This document shows positions 33,993-43,091 of a DNA stretch of 64,000 bases, piece by piece (within the stretch, counting starts at the first letter, position 1; the number at the start of each line of letters is the position of its first letter). The notes below the pieces were generated by a model, which searched no databases, was not told the origin of the DNA, and was given only the letters and a program-made list of their open reading frames with translations. The DNA comes from Burkholderia ubonensis (GTDB taxonomy: Bacteria > Pseudomonadota > Gammaproteobacteria > Burkholderiales > Burkholderiaceae): NCBI RefSeq assembly GCF_001718695.1, contig NZ_CP013421.1, positions 434,001 through 498,000 on the forward strand, written 5' to 3'. The position numbers were made by a program, and so were the translations under genes.

Positions 33993-34943
33993 ATGAGCGC
34001 CAGCAACTCACCCCTCCACCCCCACCACGCGCCCCAACGGGTGCTGATCGCGATCGACGGCTCCGCCGCGTCCGATCATGCGCTCGCGTATGCGCGTAAC
34101 CTCATTGCGCCGAATGCGTCGGTGCACGTGGTCAGCGTCGCGGAAAACCCGCGCACACTCGTTCCGCGCGGCTCGAAATCGGCCGCGTTCTTCGAAGCGG
34201 CGCGCGACGAATTGCTGCACGACGCCGCCGACGCGCTGTCGCGCGCCACCGGCGCATTGCGGCGCGACGACATCGCGATCGACAGCGAAGTCATCGACCT
34301 GTCCGTGCACGGCGCCGATATCGCCCATGCGCTGGCCGAAACCGCGCAGGCGTGGCGCGCCGATCTGCTGATCGTCGGCGCGCGTCAGCATCACGGCCTG
34401 CTGCGGTGGATCGAAGGCACGGTGTCCGGCCCGCTCGGCCACCTCGCCGGCTGTCCGCTGCTGATCGTCCCGGAAGGGTTCCAGCCGGCCGCCGAGCATG
34501 TGCCGGCGCGCATGCTGTTCGCCGTCGACGGCAGTGCGATCGCCCTCAACGCACTGCGCGCGGGCCTCAAATTCGCGCGGCCGGACACCGAATTCCGCGT
34601 GATCCACGTCGTGGACCGGCCCGTATCGCTGGGCGATTTCGTTCCCGTCGAGACGCTGGAACAGGCGTCGATCGACGAAGGCCGCCGCGTCCTGCAAAAA
34701 GCCGTCGCGCTGTTCGACGGCGCGGCCCGACACGCGCAGTCGCAGCTGATTCAAACCGACCGCACCGGCGACGACGTATCGCAACGGATCGTGCACGACG
34801 CGAGCGGCTGGCATGCCGACCTGATCGTGATGGGCACCCACGGACGGCGCGGCGTCACGAGCTGGGTGCTCGGCAGCGTGGCGCGCCGCGTCGCGCGGAT
34901 CGCGCCGACGCCGGTCCTGCTCGTGAACGCGCCGCACGCGTAG
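33993..34943 (+). CDS. Tandem universal stress protein
   Basis: A 316-residue protein made of two USP domains (about residues 15-160 and 165-316). The second keeps the ATP-binding G-2x-G-9x-G pattern in GTHGRRGVTSWVLGS; the first has a weakened version, GARQHHGLLRWIEGTVSGP. Tandem USPs are induced by oxygen limitation and stationary phase in many proteobacteria and are abundant in the lxa locus of B. cenocepacia. The stop is 12 bp from the convergent P-type ATPase stop, and that gap is a perfect palindrome CGCGCTAGCGCG, possibly a shared terminator. Confidence 0.92.
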   Translation: MSASNSPLHPHHAPQRVLIAIDGSAASDHALAYARNLIAPNASVHVVSVAENPRTLVPRGSKSAAFFEAARDELLHDAADALSRATGALRRDDIAIDSEVIDLSVHGADIAHALAETAQAWRADLLIVGARQHHGLLRWIEGTVSGPLGHLAGCPLLIVPEGFQPAAEHVPARMLFAVDGSAIALNALRAGLKFARPDTEFRVIHVVDRPVSLGDFVPVETLEQASIDEGRRVLQKAVALFDGAARHAQSQLIQTDRTGDDVSQRIVHDASGWHADLIVMGTHGRRGVTSWVLGSVARRVARIAPTPVLLVNAPHA

Positions 34944-34955
34944 CGCGCTAGCGCG

Positions 34956-37247
34956 TCACACGTCCGCGCCCACCGCGTGGAACAGCTCCTCCTCCTGCGC
35001 GCAATGCAGGCGGACGATCGCTTCGAGCCCGTACAGCGTCCGCTGGATCGCCTGAGCGCGCGCGGCGTCGGCGTGTTCGCGCGGGAGATCGGCGACCATC
35101 TGCCTGAGCGCCCTGACCATCCGGAAGATCTCGCGGTGCGCGCCGCTCATCGCCGCAAGCGGATCCTCGCCGCCGAGCAGCGGCGCGAGACGCGCGTAGA
35201 CGTCGCGGTCGTCCGCGCGCTCGTGCGGCAGCAGCCGCGCGTCCAGCACGCCGATCAGCCGCGCCGATTCGCTCGCGATGGTCGCGGCCGGCAAGCCGGG
35301 GATGCGATCGGCGAGATCCCGCAACTGGTCGAGCAGCGGCGACAACGCGGCGTGCTCGCGCTTGAGCTGCTCGACGTCGAGGCCGCTCGGCCGCGCCTCC
35401 GACGGCTTCGCGCGGACCAGCAACACGCGCAGCGCATTGACGATCACGACGACGTCGATCACCTCCTGAATCACCGCGCCCGCAATCGGCGGCAGTAATC
35501 CGGCCGCCGCGACCGCCATCGCGAGCGCCGACAACGACATGCCGGCCACCACGCTCTCGAGCGCGATGCGGCGCGCGCGGCGCGCAATCCGGATCGCGTC
35601 CACGAGGCGGTCGAGCCGGTCGACCAGCAGCACCACGTCGGCGGCCTCGGACGACGCGGCCGCGCCACGCGCGCCCATCGCGATGCCGACGTCGGCGGCC
35701 GCGAGCGCTGGCGCGTCGTTCACGCCGTCGCCGACCATGATCGTCACGCCGTCCTTGCGAGCCGACTGGATCGCGGCGAGCTTGTCCGTCGGCGTTTGCT
35801 CGGCGCGCACGTCGGTCACGCCGAGCAGTTCGCCGACCGCCAGCGCGATATCGCGCCGGTCGCCGGTCAGCATCACGAGGCGCTCGACGCCTTCGCGCTT
35901 GAGTAGCCGCAAGGCGCGCGGCGTCTCCAGCCGCAGTTCGTCGGCCAGCTCGATCGCGCCGATCATCGCGCCATCCACGCCGACGAATACCGCCGCGCCG
36001 CCCTGGCCGCCGACGCGCGCGACGAACGCATCGCTCCACGGCGCCGGCGTCGAGCACGCCGCGACGAAACCAAACTTGCCGATCGTGACCGCGTGACCGT
36101 CGACGCTGCCCGTCACGCCTTCGCCGGGCGTCTCCAGTACGGCCGACGGCGCCGACAGACCGACGCCGCGCTCCCGTGCGGCAACCGTCAGCGCGTCCGA
36201 AATCACGTGCGCCGACGCCTGTGCGAGCGACGCCGCGAAGCGCAGCACGTCGGCGGCGGCGACCTGCGCGCCGCATTCGATCGCGACGATGCGTGCGCGC
36301 CCGCCGGTCAGCGTGCCGGTCTTGTCGAAGAAGAGAATGGACGCTTGTGCGAGCCGCTCCAGGGCGCCGCCGCCCTTGACCAGAATGCCGCGCCCGGCGC
36401 AACGCGACATGCCGGAGACGATGGCGACCGGCACAGCCAGGATCAGCGGGCACGGTGTCGCGACGACCAGCACGGCGAGCGCACGCCCGACGTCGCCGGT
36501 CGCGAGCCACGCGCCGCCCGCGACGAGCAGCGCAATCACGACGAAGCCCGCCGCGTAGCGATCCGCGACGCGCACGGACGGGCTGCGCTCGCGCTGCGCG
36601 CGCTCGACCATCCGTACGATGCCGGCAAACGTGCTGTCGCCGGCGGTCGTGCGCGCCACCATCTCGAACGGCGCGCCCGCATTGACTACGCCGCTGCATG
36701 CGGTTTCGCCCGAACGTCGCCGCTGCGTGGACGATTCGCCGGTCAGCATCGATTCGTCCAGTTCCGCGTCGCCGGTGAGTGTGCCGTCGACCGCGACGCA
36801 CTCGCCGCTGCGCACCAGCAGCCGGTCGCCGGGGACGATCGCACCCGGAGCGACGGGCCGCCATTCGCCATGCTCGAACCGCGTCGCCTGCCGCGGCGCG
36901 CGGCCGAGCAGCGCCGTCATCTCGCGTTGCGCGCGGCGCTGCGCGTGCTGCTCCAGCGTCCGCCCGCTCGCGAGCATCAATGCGATGACCGCGGCGGTCA
37001 GCGTCTCGTCGAGCGCTAGCGCGAGGCCGATCGCGAGCCACGCGAGTATGTCGATGCCGGGCTGCCGGCGCGCGACCGCCTTGGCGACGGTGACCGTCAA
37101 CGCGAGCAGCACGGGCAGCGCGCCGAGCAGCCACACGAGGCGCGCGAGCGCAGGCAGGCCGAACGCGACGCACGCGCCGCCGGCGGCGAGCGTGACGGCA
37201 GACAGAACCAGCAACGTGAAATCGAGCGACCAGCGCATTCGGGGCAT
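34956..37247 (-). CDS. P1B-type (P1B-5-like) metal ATPase with C-terminal hemerythrin domain
   Basis: A 763-residue membrane pump fused to a metal sensor. Residues about 1-610 are a P1B ATPase: TGES loop (169-172), membrane metal motif TPCP (264-267) instead of the copper CPC, phosphorylation site D308 in DKTGTLTGG, and GDGVNDAPAL (506-515). Typical P1B HP dipeptide is replaced by SAHVIS. Residues about 620-763 are a hemerythrin-like helical bundle with H632, H675, H704, H748, E752 and H757. TPCP plus a hemerythrin tail is the described P1B-5 arrangement, linked to Ni, Co or Fe. There is no N-terminal metal-binding domain. Divergent from the VTT-like gene, with FNR-type boxes between. Confidence 0.9.
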   Translation of the reverse strand: MPRMRWSLDFTLLVLSAVTLAAGGACVAFGLPALARLVWLLGALPVLLALTVTVAKAVARRQPGIDILAWLAIGLALALDETLTAAVIALMLASGRTLEQHAQRRAQREMTALLGRAPRQATRFEHGEWRPVAPGAIVPGDRLLVRSGECVAVDGTLTGDAELDESMLTGESSTQRRRSGETACSGVVNAGAPFEMVARTTAGDSTFAGIVRMVERAQRERSPSVRVADRYAAGFVVIALLVAGGAWLATGDVGRALAVLVVATPCPLILAVPVAIVSGMSRCAGRGILVKGGGALERLAQASILFFDKTGTLTGGRARIVAIECGAQVAAADVLRFAASLAQASAHVISDALTVAARERGVGLSAPSAVLETPGEGVTGSVDGHAVTIGKFGFVAACSTPAPWSDAFVARVGGQGGAAVFVGVDGAMIGAIELADELRLETPRALRLLKREGVERLVMLTGDRRDIALAVGELLGVTDVRAEQTPTDKLAAIQSARKDGVTIMVGDGVNDAPALAAADVGIAMGARGAAASSEAADVVLLVDRLDRLVDAIRIARRARRIALESVVAGMSLSALAMAVAAAGLLPPIAGAVIQEVIDVVVIVNALRVLLVRAKPSEARPSGLDVEQLKREHAALSPLLDQLRDLADRIPGLPAATIASESARLIGVLDARLLPHERADDRDVYARLAPLLGGEDPLAAMSGAHREIFRMVRALRQMVADLPREHADAARAQAIQRTLYGLEAIVRLHCAQEEELFHAVGADV

Positions 37248-37344
37248 GACGAGTTTTCCGGTTGCCGCGCGTGGGCCCGAGCGTTGCGTCGGGCGCCGTT
37301 GACGACGGCGTGGCATCAGTCTAGAAAATGCCGCGCTTCGACCG

Positions 37345-37358
37345 TTGACGTGGGTCAG
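37345..37358 (-). promoter_or_regulatory. FNR/ANR-type box for the P-type ATPase
   Basis: TTGAC-GTGG-GTCAG on the plus strand (one mismatch in the second half-site), 97 bp before the ATPase ATG. A second, better box for the divergent gene lies at 37389-37402. Confidence 0.5.
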
Positions 37359-37388
37359 CCCGACGCGCGTGCCCGCGCGGTGCGTTGC

Positions 37389-37402
37389 TTGACGTGAGTC
37401 AA
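37389..37402 (+). promoter_or_regulatory. FNR/ANR-type box before VTT/DedA-like gene
   Basis: TTGAC-GTGA-GTCAA, a full match, 62 bp before the GTG of the membrane protein at 37465 and about 140 bp from the ATPase start. Confidence 0.65.
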
Positions 37403-37464
37403 CGGCGCGGCCCGCCTCTTCAGCACAATCGAAACGTGACACCGGATGGTCTGGAGCCGATATC

Positions 37465-38082
37465 GTGCTGACGCTGGCTGTGCTGTTCCTGCTGATTCTG
37501 CTGCTGAATCTCGTGCCGGCATTCGCGCCGCCCACCTGGATGGCGATGTCGTGGGTGGGCTTCAACCTGCCCGACGGCAATCCGTTCGTGTTCGCCGTCG
37601 TCGCGGCGGCCGCGGCCACCATCGGCCGCGTGATCCTCGCGACCTTCGCGCGCTCGCTGGTGCGCTCGCGCTGGGTGCGGGACGCCGATCGCGAGAACAT
37701 CGCCGTGGCGACGCGCTGGCTGCGCAAGCACGGCACGCTGACCGCCGGGGCGTTCTTCCTCTATGCGCTGAGCCCGCTGCCGTCGAACTATCTGTTCATC
37801 GCATACGGGCTGTCCGGCTTGCCGCTCAGGATCATCGCCGCGGCGTTCTTCATCGGCCGCGTGACGACCTATGCGATCTGGGCGCACGTCGGCCGCTTCG
37901 CGTCCACGCAGCTCGACGCCGAGTCCGAACTCGGCGGCAGCTATCTCGGCGGCTACTTCATCGTCACGCAGCTCGTGCTGCTCGCATGCATCGTCGTGTT
38001 GATGAAGCTCGACTGGCACGCGCTCGTCCACGAACGTCGATTGACGTTCCGGCGCGGCCAGCGCGTGCGCCGCTCCGATTGA
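37465..38082 (+). CDS. VTT/DedA-like inner-membrane protein (GTG start)
   Basis: A 205-residue polytopic membrane protein with about five hydrophobic helices. The motif LSPLPSNYLFIAYGLSGLPLRIIAAAFF (read in part: P-x-P-S-N-Y-L-F) and the following GRVTTYAIWAH recall the VTT domain of DedA-family lipid-related proteins, but the classical F-x-x-R motif is missing, so assignment is partial. The GTG at 37465 has GGAG 8 nt upstream. It is divergent from the metal ATPase and carries its own FNR-type box. Function unknown; membrane-lipid or metal homeostasis is a guess. Confidence 0.65.
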   Translation: MLTLAVLFLLILLLNLVPAFAPPTWMAMSWVGFNLPDGNPFVFAVVAAAAATIGRVILATFARSLVRSRWVRDADRENIAVATRWLRKHGTLTAGAFFLYALSPLPSNYLFIAYGLSGLPLRIIAAAFFIGRVTTYAIWAHVGRFASTQLDAESELGGSYLGGYFIVTQLVLLACIVVLMKLDWHALVHERRLTFRRGQRVRRSD

Positions 38083-38126
38083 AGCCGGCGCGGGCGTGCG
38101 TTGGCCGATACGCCGCCCGTCCCCTC

Positions 38127-39080
38127 TTAATTTCGGTGAAGCGCTGCGGCTTCGAGCGCCGTTTCGCGCTTGCGCGGATCGACGTGCGTCATCACGTTCA
38201 GCACCCGATGATGGCGCAGCACGCGCGCGCGCGCGTCCACCGCGATGTCGTGCCCTTGCGCGACGGTGAGATCGGCGTCGATGTCGAGATGCACGTCGAC
38301 CAGGATCAGATCGCCGGTCTTGCGCGTGCGCAGGTCGTGCAGGTCGAGCACGCCGGGCGTGGCGAGCAGCGTCGCGCGGATCGCCTGCACGTCCTCGGCG
38401 TCGGCCGCGCGGTCCATCAGATCGTGCAACGCGTTCCAGCCGAACGTCGCGCCCATTTTCACGATCATCCCGCCGACGATCAGCGCGGCGACCGGATCGA
38501 GCAGCGGATAGCCGAGCAGGTTGCCCACGATCCCGCATCCGACCACCAGCGACGACGCGGCGTCCGACCGCGCATGCCACGCGTTGGCCACCAGCATGCT
38601 CGACTTCACGCGCGTCGCGACCGCGAGCATGTAGCGGAACAGGCTCTCCTTCGCGACCAGCGCGACGAGCGCCACCCACAGCGCCGCGACGTGGACGCGC
38701 TCGATCGCCTCCGGATGCTCGAGCTTCTGCACCGCCGACCACAGCATCCCGCCGCCGACCACCAGCAGGATCGCGGCCAGCGCGAGCGACGCGCCGGTTT
38801 CGAAGCGTTGATGGCCGTAAGGATGCTTTTCATCGACCGGCTTGCGGCTGTGATGACCGGCCAGCAGCACGACGAAATCCGCGACCAGATCGGACAGCGA
38901 ATGAATGCCGTCCGCGACGAGGCCCTGCGAGCGCGACAGGATGCCGATCACCACCTGGCCGATGCTCAGCGTGAGGTTCACCGCGACGCTCACCCAGGTG
39001 CTTCGGGTAGCCGCGGCGGCCATGGCGGGCGTCGCTTCGGCGACAGTTTCGGGTACGGCGTCGGGGTTGTTCTGGATCAC
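38127..39080 (-). CDS. Cation diffusion facilitator metal exporter
   Basis: A 317-residue CDF-family exporter with six predicted helices. The metal-site motifs are HSLSD in helix 2 (about residue 60) and HARSD in helix 5 (about residue 170), the HxxxD pattern of Mn/Fe/Zn-type members. The C-terminal cytosolic ferredoxin-like domain (VLDLHDLRTRKTGDLILVDVHLDI in part) is present. It would export divalent metal in exchange for protons. Close to the P1B-5-like ATPase, it suggests a metal-handling role for this part of the island. Convergent with the VTT-like gene. Confidence 0.92.
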   Translation of the reverse strand: MIQNNPDAVPETVAEATPAMAAAATRSTWVSVAVNLTLSIGQVVIGILSRSQGLVADGIHSLSDLVADFVVLLAGHHSRKPVDEKHPYGHQRFETGASLALAAILLVVGGGMLWSAVQKLEHPEAIERVHVAALWVALVALVAKESLFRYMLAVATRVKSSMLVANAWHARSDAASSLVVGCGIVGNLLGYPLLDPVAALIVGGMIVKMGATFGWNALHDLMDRAADAEDVQAIRATLLATPGVLDLHDLRTRKTGDLILVDVHLDIDADLTVAQGHDIAVDARARVLRHHRVLNVMTHVDPRKRETALEAAALHRN

Positions 39081-39143
39081 GATTCAGTTCACGTTACAGG
39101 GTTAGCAAATTCGAATGTCGCTGGCAGCACCCGACAGCGGCGC

Positions 39144-39491
39144 TCAAGCGGCCAGCTGGTCGTAAGCGATCAGCGCATGGGCCGCGTACATCATCGACGG
39201 GCCGCCGCCCATGTACACGGCGACGCCGGCCACCTCCTCGACTTCCTCGCGCGTCGCCTTCAGCTTGATCAGCGCCTGCACGTGGAAGCCGATGCAGTCG
39301 TCGCAGCGCGATGATATCGCGATGCCCAGCGCGATCAGCTCGCGCGTCTTCTTCGTCAGCGCGCCGTCGCGCGTGCCGGCCGCCGCCAATGCGCCGAACG
39401 CCGACATCAGATCGGGCTGCGACTGCCGCAGCTTGCGCATCTGCTCGGTAATCTCGGCGGTTCGTTGACGATAGTTCAGTGAATCGGTCAT
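39144..39491 (-). CDS. AhpD-like carboxymuconolactone decarboxylase-family protein
   Basis: A 115-residue protein with the redox CxxC motif SSRCDDCIGFHVQALIK near residue 65, followed by the usual TREEVEEVAGVAVYMGGGPS helix. AhpD-like family members act as thiol peroxidase or disulfide reductase helpers. The nearby metal and hemerythrin genes suggest antioxidant or redox repair function. It is transcribed leftward, 63 bp before the CDF gene. Confidence 0.88.
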   Translation of the reverse strand: MTDSLNYRQRTAEITEQMRKLRQSQPDLMSAFGALAAAGTRDGALTKKTRELIALGIAISSRCDDCIGFHVQALIKLKATREEVEEVAGVAVYMGGGPSMMYAAHALIAYDQLAA

Positions 39492-39712
39492 GGCAGGTCG
39501 CCTCCGCGTTGGGGAAATCGGACCGGCTCACGGCGTCGCGCCGCGGTCGCTGCACGCGACGCACGATGATGCACCGCAGGAGCGACATCGCCATGACGGC
39601 CGGCACACGTTTCGATGGTATGAGCGGCTCCCGGACGGCCCTTGATCTGCCGCAATGGACAGGCTGCGCTCACGTGTACCGTTGAACGCATGCAAACCGT
39701 CGGGAGACTGCC

Positions 39713-40138
39713 ATGTTTCGCTTGAATACCTTCACCGCACACTGCGTGATCGGCGTCGCGATCGCGATGTCGGCCGGGCTGGCCCACGCGCAGGCGAGCC
39801 AGCCTGCACGCGGCGGCGTCGAATCGGGGCACATGATCTACGGCAGTCAGCTGATGACGCCGGCGGAGCGCACCGAATACCGGACGCGGATGCTCGCGGC
39901 AGCGTCGGACGCCGAGCGCGACAAGATCCGCGCAGAGCATCACGCGCAGATGCAGAAGCGTGCGAAGGCGCGCGGCATCACGCTCCCCGACGCGCCGCCG
40001 ATGCGCGGCATGCATCGCGGCCAAGGGATGGGAATGGGGTCCGGGATGGGGCCAGGTTCGGGGATGGGGTCCGGCATGGGCCCCGGCTACATGCAGGGGC
40101 AGCCCGGCGGCCCCGCCAGCGGCGCTGCCGGCCAATGA
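39713..40138 (+). CDS. Secreted Met/Gly-rich periplasmic protein
   Basis: A 141-residue exported protein of no named family. The signal peptide ends at GLAHAQA (about residue 27). A helical segment (about 45-85: LMTPAERTEYRTRMLAAASDAERDK, read in part) resembles LTxxQ/CpxP-like periplasmic helices. The C-terminal third is a low-complexity tail of GMG/GSGMGP repeats with many methionines plus MHRG, resembling copper-binding methionine motifs. A metal-buffering or stress-sensing role is suggested by the tail and neighbours only. It stands upstream of the second two-component system, on the opposite strand. Confidence 0.75.
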   Translation: MFRLNTFTAHCVIGVAIAMSAGLAHAQASQPARGGVESGHMIYGSQLMTPAERTEYRTRMLAAASDAERDKIRAEHHAQMQKRAKARGITLPDAPPMRGMHRGQGMGMGSGMGPGSGMGSGMGPGYMQGQPGGPASGAAGQ

Positions 40139-40273
40139 CCGCGCGGCGCGGTGCGCCGGGCGAGGACCGAGGCCAGCCTGACATGCGCGCCGAGCCGGCC
40201 ACGAAAGGCCGCTGCGGTGACCTTCGGTCACGCGCCGACGCTGTGCGGTGTGATTCGCGACGGACATGATTGC

Positions 40274-41662
40274 CTAGTGCGCGGCTGTGCCGGCTGCATC
40301 GGCGGCCGGCCAAGACACGACGACGCACAACCCGCCCAACGCCGCCGAACGCCCGACCTCGAGGTCCGCTTCATGCGCGGCCGCGATGCGCCGCACGATC
40401 GACCAGCCCAGGCCGCTGCCGCCCGGCCGGCTTCCCGCCGGCCGAAAGAACCGCTCGCCCAGCCGGCGCAGATCGTCGTCGCCGATGCCCGGGCCGCTGT
40501 CCTCGACGCGCAGCGTCGTGCGCCCGTCGCATCGCGCGACCGACACGGTGATGCACGCGTCGGCCGGGCTGTAGCGAATCGCGTTGTCCACCAGATTGCG
40601 CACCATCGACTCGAGCAACGGCTCGTTGCCGCCGACGAGGCACGGCGCTCGCGCGTCGAGCTCCAGCCGCTGCCGCATGTCGATCGACCGTGGCGCGGCT
40701 TCCGCGACCACGCGTTTCGCGAGCGCCGCCAGGTCCACCGTGGCGCGCTGGGCCAGCGCGCCCGCATCGAGACGCGACAGCAACAACAGCTGATCGACGA
40801 GCCGCGCGGCTCGATCGCAGCCTTCGAGCACGCCGCGCAGCGCATGCCGGCGCGGCGCGTCGTGGCGCTCGGCCAGCGCGACCTGCGCCTGCGCGCTGAC
40901 GGCCGCGATCGGCGTGCGCAGCTCGTGCGCCGCATCGGCGGTGAAGCGCCGCTCGGCGTCCATCACCGCGCGAATCCGTTCGAACAGGCGGTTCAGCGCG
41001 TCGAGCATCGGCTGCATTTCGAGCGGCGTGCGCTCGAGCCGAATCGTGTCGAGCGCCTGCGGGTTGCGCCTGGCGAGCGCGCGGCCGAAATCGCGCAGCG
41101 GCGACGTGCCGCGGCGCACGGCCCAGCCGATCGCCAGCACCAGCAGCGGCAGCGCGGCCGCCATCGGCCAGAACGCGCTGCGCATGACCGCGCCGAGGAT
41201 CGACTTGCGCGAATCGATCCGTTCGCCGACGAACACCTGGACGTCGTGGCGCACGCCGTGCACGACGAAGACGCGCCACGCATCGCCGTCGATCGCAACG
41301 GTCCAGAATCCCGACGCGCGAGCCTGCCCGGTCAGCTCGGGCGCCACCATCGGCTGCGACGGCGCGTTTTCCGAATGCAGGCCGAGCCGGCCGTCGTGGA
41401 ATACCTGGAACGCCACACGCGGTCCGTACGGATGAAGCATCGGCGCGTCGATCGCGGTGTCGTCGTCGTCCGGCCCGCGCGCCTGCTGCGCGACCAGCAG
41501 CGCGGCGGCCTGCGCGAGGTGACCGTCGAGCAGCCGGTCGATCTCGCGCTGCGCATCGAGCCACGTCAGCATCAGCGTCGCGAGCCAGACGCCGAGCACC
41601 ACGGCCGGCACCAGCGTCAGCAGCCGGCCGTGCAGCGAGCGTGCGGGCAGCAGCGCCTTCAT
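40274..41662 (-). CDS. QseC-like sensor histidine kinase (module 2)
   Basis: A 462-residue kinase with two membrane helices (about residues 10-30 and 170-190), a periplasmic sensor region, a HAMP linker, phospho-acceptor box [18 protein letters not shown]-box [11 protein letters not shown] and G-boxes DSGPGIG and GGSGLGWSI. Its ATG at 41662 overlaps the natural stop of the response regulator (ATGA). Because the regulator frame is shifted by one base, the displaced regulator frame continues straight into this kinase without a stop. It lies downstream of b/c cytochrome genes transcribed in the same direction. Confidence 0.9.
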   Translation of the reverse strand: MKALLPARSLHGRLLTLVPAVVLGVWLATLMLTWLDAQREIDRLLDGHLAQAAALLVAQQARGPDDDDTAIDAPMLHPYGPRVAFQVFHDGRLGLHSENAPSQPMVAPELTGQARASGFWTVAIDGDAWRVFVVHGVRHDVQVFVGERIDSRKSILGAVMRSAFWPMAAALPLLVLAIGWAVRRGTSPLRDFGRALARRNPQALDTIRLERTPLEMQPMLDALNRLFERIRAVMDAERRFTADAAHELRTPIAAVSAQAQVALAERHDAPRRHALRGVLEGCDRAARLVDQLLLLSRLDAGALAQRATVDLAALAKRVVAEAAPRSIDMRQRLELDARAPCLVGGNEPLLESMVRNLVDNAIRYSPADACITVSVARCDGRTTLRVEDSGPGIGDDDLRRLGERFFRPAGSRPGGSGLGWSIVRRIAAAHEADLEVGRSAALGGLCVVVSWPAADAAGTAAH

Positions 41663-42325
41663 GCGGCGTCCCGCATCAGCACGTAGCCCACGCCGCGCAC
41701 GGTGCGGATCACTTCGCTGCCGAGCTTCGCGCGCAGCCGATGGATGTGGACCTCCACCGCATTGCTCTCGACTTCCTGCCCCCAAGCTGTACAGATACTG
41801 CTCGATCTGCTCGCGCGACAGCACCCGCCCGGCGTTGAGCATCAGGATGTGCAGCAGGTCGAACTCGCGCGTCGACAGCGCAACGGCCACGCCCGCGCGG
41901 CGCGCGGTGCGCGACGCGGGCTCCAGCTCGACGTCGTGCGCGCGCAGCCGTTCGGTCGGCCGGCCGTGCGCGCGCCGCACCAGCGCGCGGAGGCGTGCGC
42001 CGAGCTCGTACAGGTCGATGGGCTTGATCACGTAGTCGTCGGCGCCCGCGTCGAGCGCTCGGATGCGGTCGGGCACCGCGTCGCGCGCGGTCAGCACGAG
42101 GATCGGCAGCGCAATGCCGTCGCGGCGAATGCGTTGCAGCACGTCCATGCCGTCGACGAGCGGCAACCCAAGGTCGAGCACCGCGGCCGCATGAACGTGC
42201 GCGCGCAGCTCGCGCTGCGCCGCGTCGCCGTCGCGGACCCAGTCGACCTGGAACCCTTGCTGGCGCAACCCGGCGCGGATGCCGTCGCCGAGCAGGACAT
42301 CGTCTTCCACGAGCAGGATGCGCAC
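41659..42325 (-). pseudogene. QseB-like response regulator (module 2) with a one-base frameshift
   Basis: The intact receiver is obvious: acidic pocket EDD, D51 in VLDLGLPLVDG, and the conserved K in VIKPIDLYELG. In the winged-helix domain, after [12 protein letters not shown], the frame is lost: the plus strand has C5 at 41779-41783 where C4 would restore [20 protein letters not shown] and [15 protein letters not shown] followed by a stop at 41659. As written, the frame skips that stop and runs into the kinase, giving a 683-residue fusion without a DNA-recognition helix. Start is a GTG at 42323-42325. A one-base homopolymer error is as likely as a true mutation. Restored length is 221. Confidence 0.85.
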
Positions 42326-42353
42326 GATCGGGCACTCACTCAGCCGGCGGCCG

Positions 42354-43091
42354 TCAATCGTCGTCGCGGTCCGCGCCGTGCGCGGGGCGTCCGATGTCGG
42401 CCGCGACCGGGCCGTCGCCCGGCGCGGGTTGCGGCGCCGCGTGCCATTGCGTCCACCACCAGCCGATCGCCGCGGCCGTCATGATCGCGGCGACGCTCCA
42501 CCACGCGCGCCGGATGCCGTCGGCCGGCGCACCGCGCTTGTAACCCGTCACCATCGCGCGGGCCAGATTCTCGCGATGCACGATGCTGCTGACGAACACC
42601 GCGCCGACGTGCACGGCGACCAGCACGAGCATCGCGTTCGCCACGCCTTCATGCAGCTCGCCGAACGCTTCGCCGTTACCGTTGTACGCGGCCCAGCCGC
42701 TCGCGCCGAGCGCGGCCGTCATCGCCAGCATCGCGACGATCGCGATCGCGCCGGCCGGGTTGTGGCCGACGTGATGTTCGGGCCGGCCTTTCGCGAGGCT
42801 CAGCAGATAGCGGCCCACGGCCGCCGGCGAGCGCACGAACGACGAGAAGCGCGCATGGCGCGTGCCGGCCAAGCCCCAGACGACGCGAAACGCGACGAGC
42901 GCCAGCATCGTGTAGCCGAACGCGACGTGCATCAGCCGCCATCGTTCGCTTTCGGCGCTCAGCCACGCGCCGGCAAATGCGATCACCATCAGCCAGTGAA
43001 ACGCGCGCACCGGCGCGTCCCACACCAGCACGCGTTCGGCGCGCGGCGTGGCCGGTTCAGCGGGCGCCTGGAATGCGGACGAATCGTTCAT
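42354..43091 (-). CDS. Cytochrome b561/b-type membrane cytochrome
   Basis: A 245-residue diheme b-type cytochrome of the Ni,Fe-hydrogenase/b561 group with four core helices and a poorly conserved polar tail. Haem ligand candidates are in APVRAFHWLM (H32), RLMHVAFGY, and GELHEGVAN plus LVAVHVGAV. It would pass electrons from quinol to the diheme cytochrome c made by the overlapping upstream gene (35-bp overlap, 43057-43091). It is followed 28 bp later by the response regulator gene, so electron transfer and regulation are probably co-transcribed. Confidence 0.9.
   Translation of the reverse strand: MNDSSAFQAPAEPATPRAERVLVWDAPVRAFHWLMVIAFAGAWLSAESERWRLMHVAFGYTMLALVAFRVVWGLAGTRHARFSSFVRSPAAVGRYLLSLAKGRPEHHVGHNPAGAIAIVAMLAMTAALGASGWAAYNGNGEAFGELHEGVANAMLVLVAVHVGAVFVSSIVHRENLARAMVTGYKRGAPADGIRRAWWSVAAIMTAAAIGWWWTQWHAAPQPAPGDGPVAADIGRPAHGADRDDD

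Noticed and set aside
39642..39655. TTGATctgcCGCAA as a further FNR box
   Set aside because: Only one half-site is present; the other differs at two positions, so it is not listed as a site.
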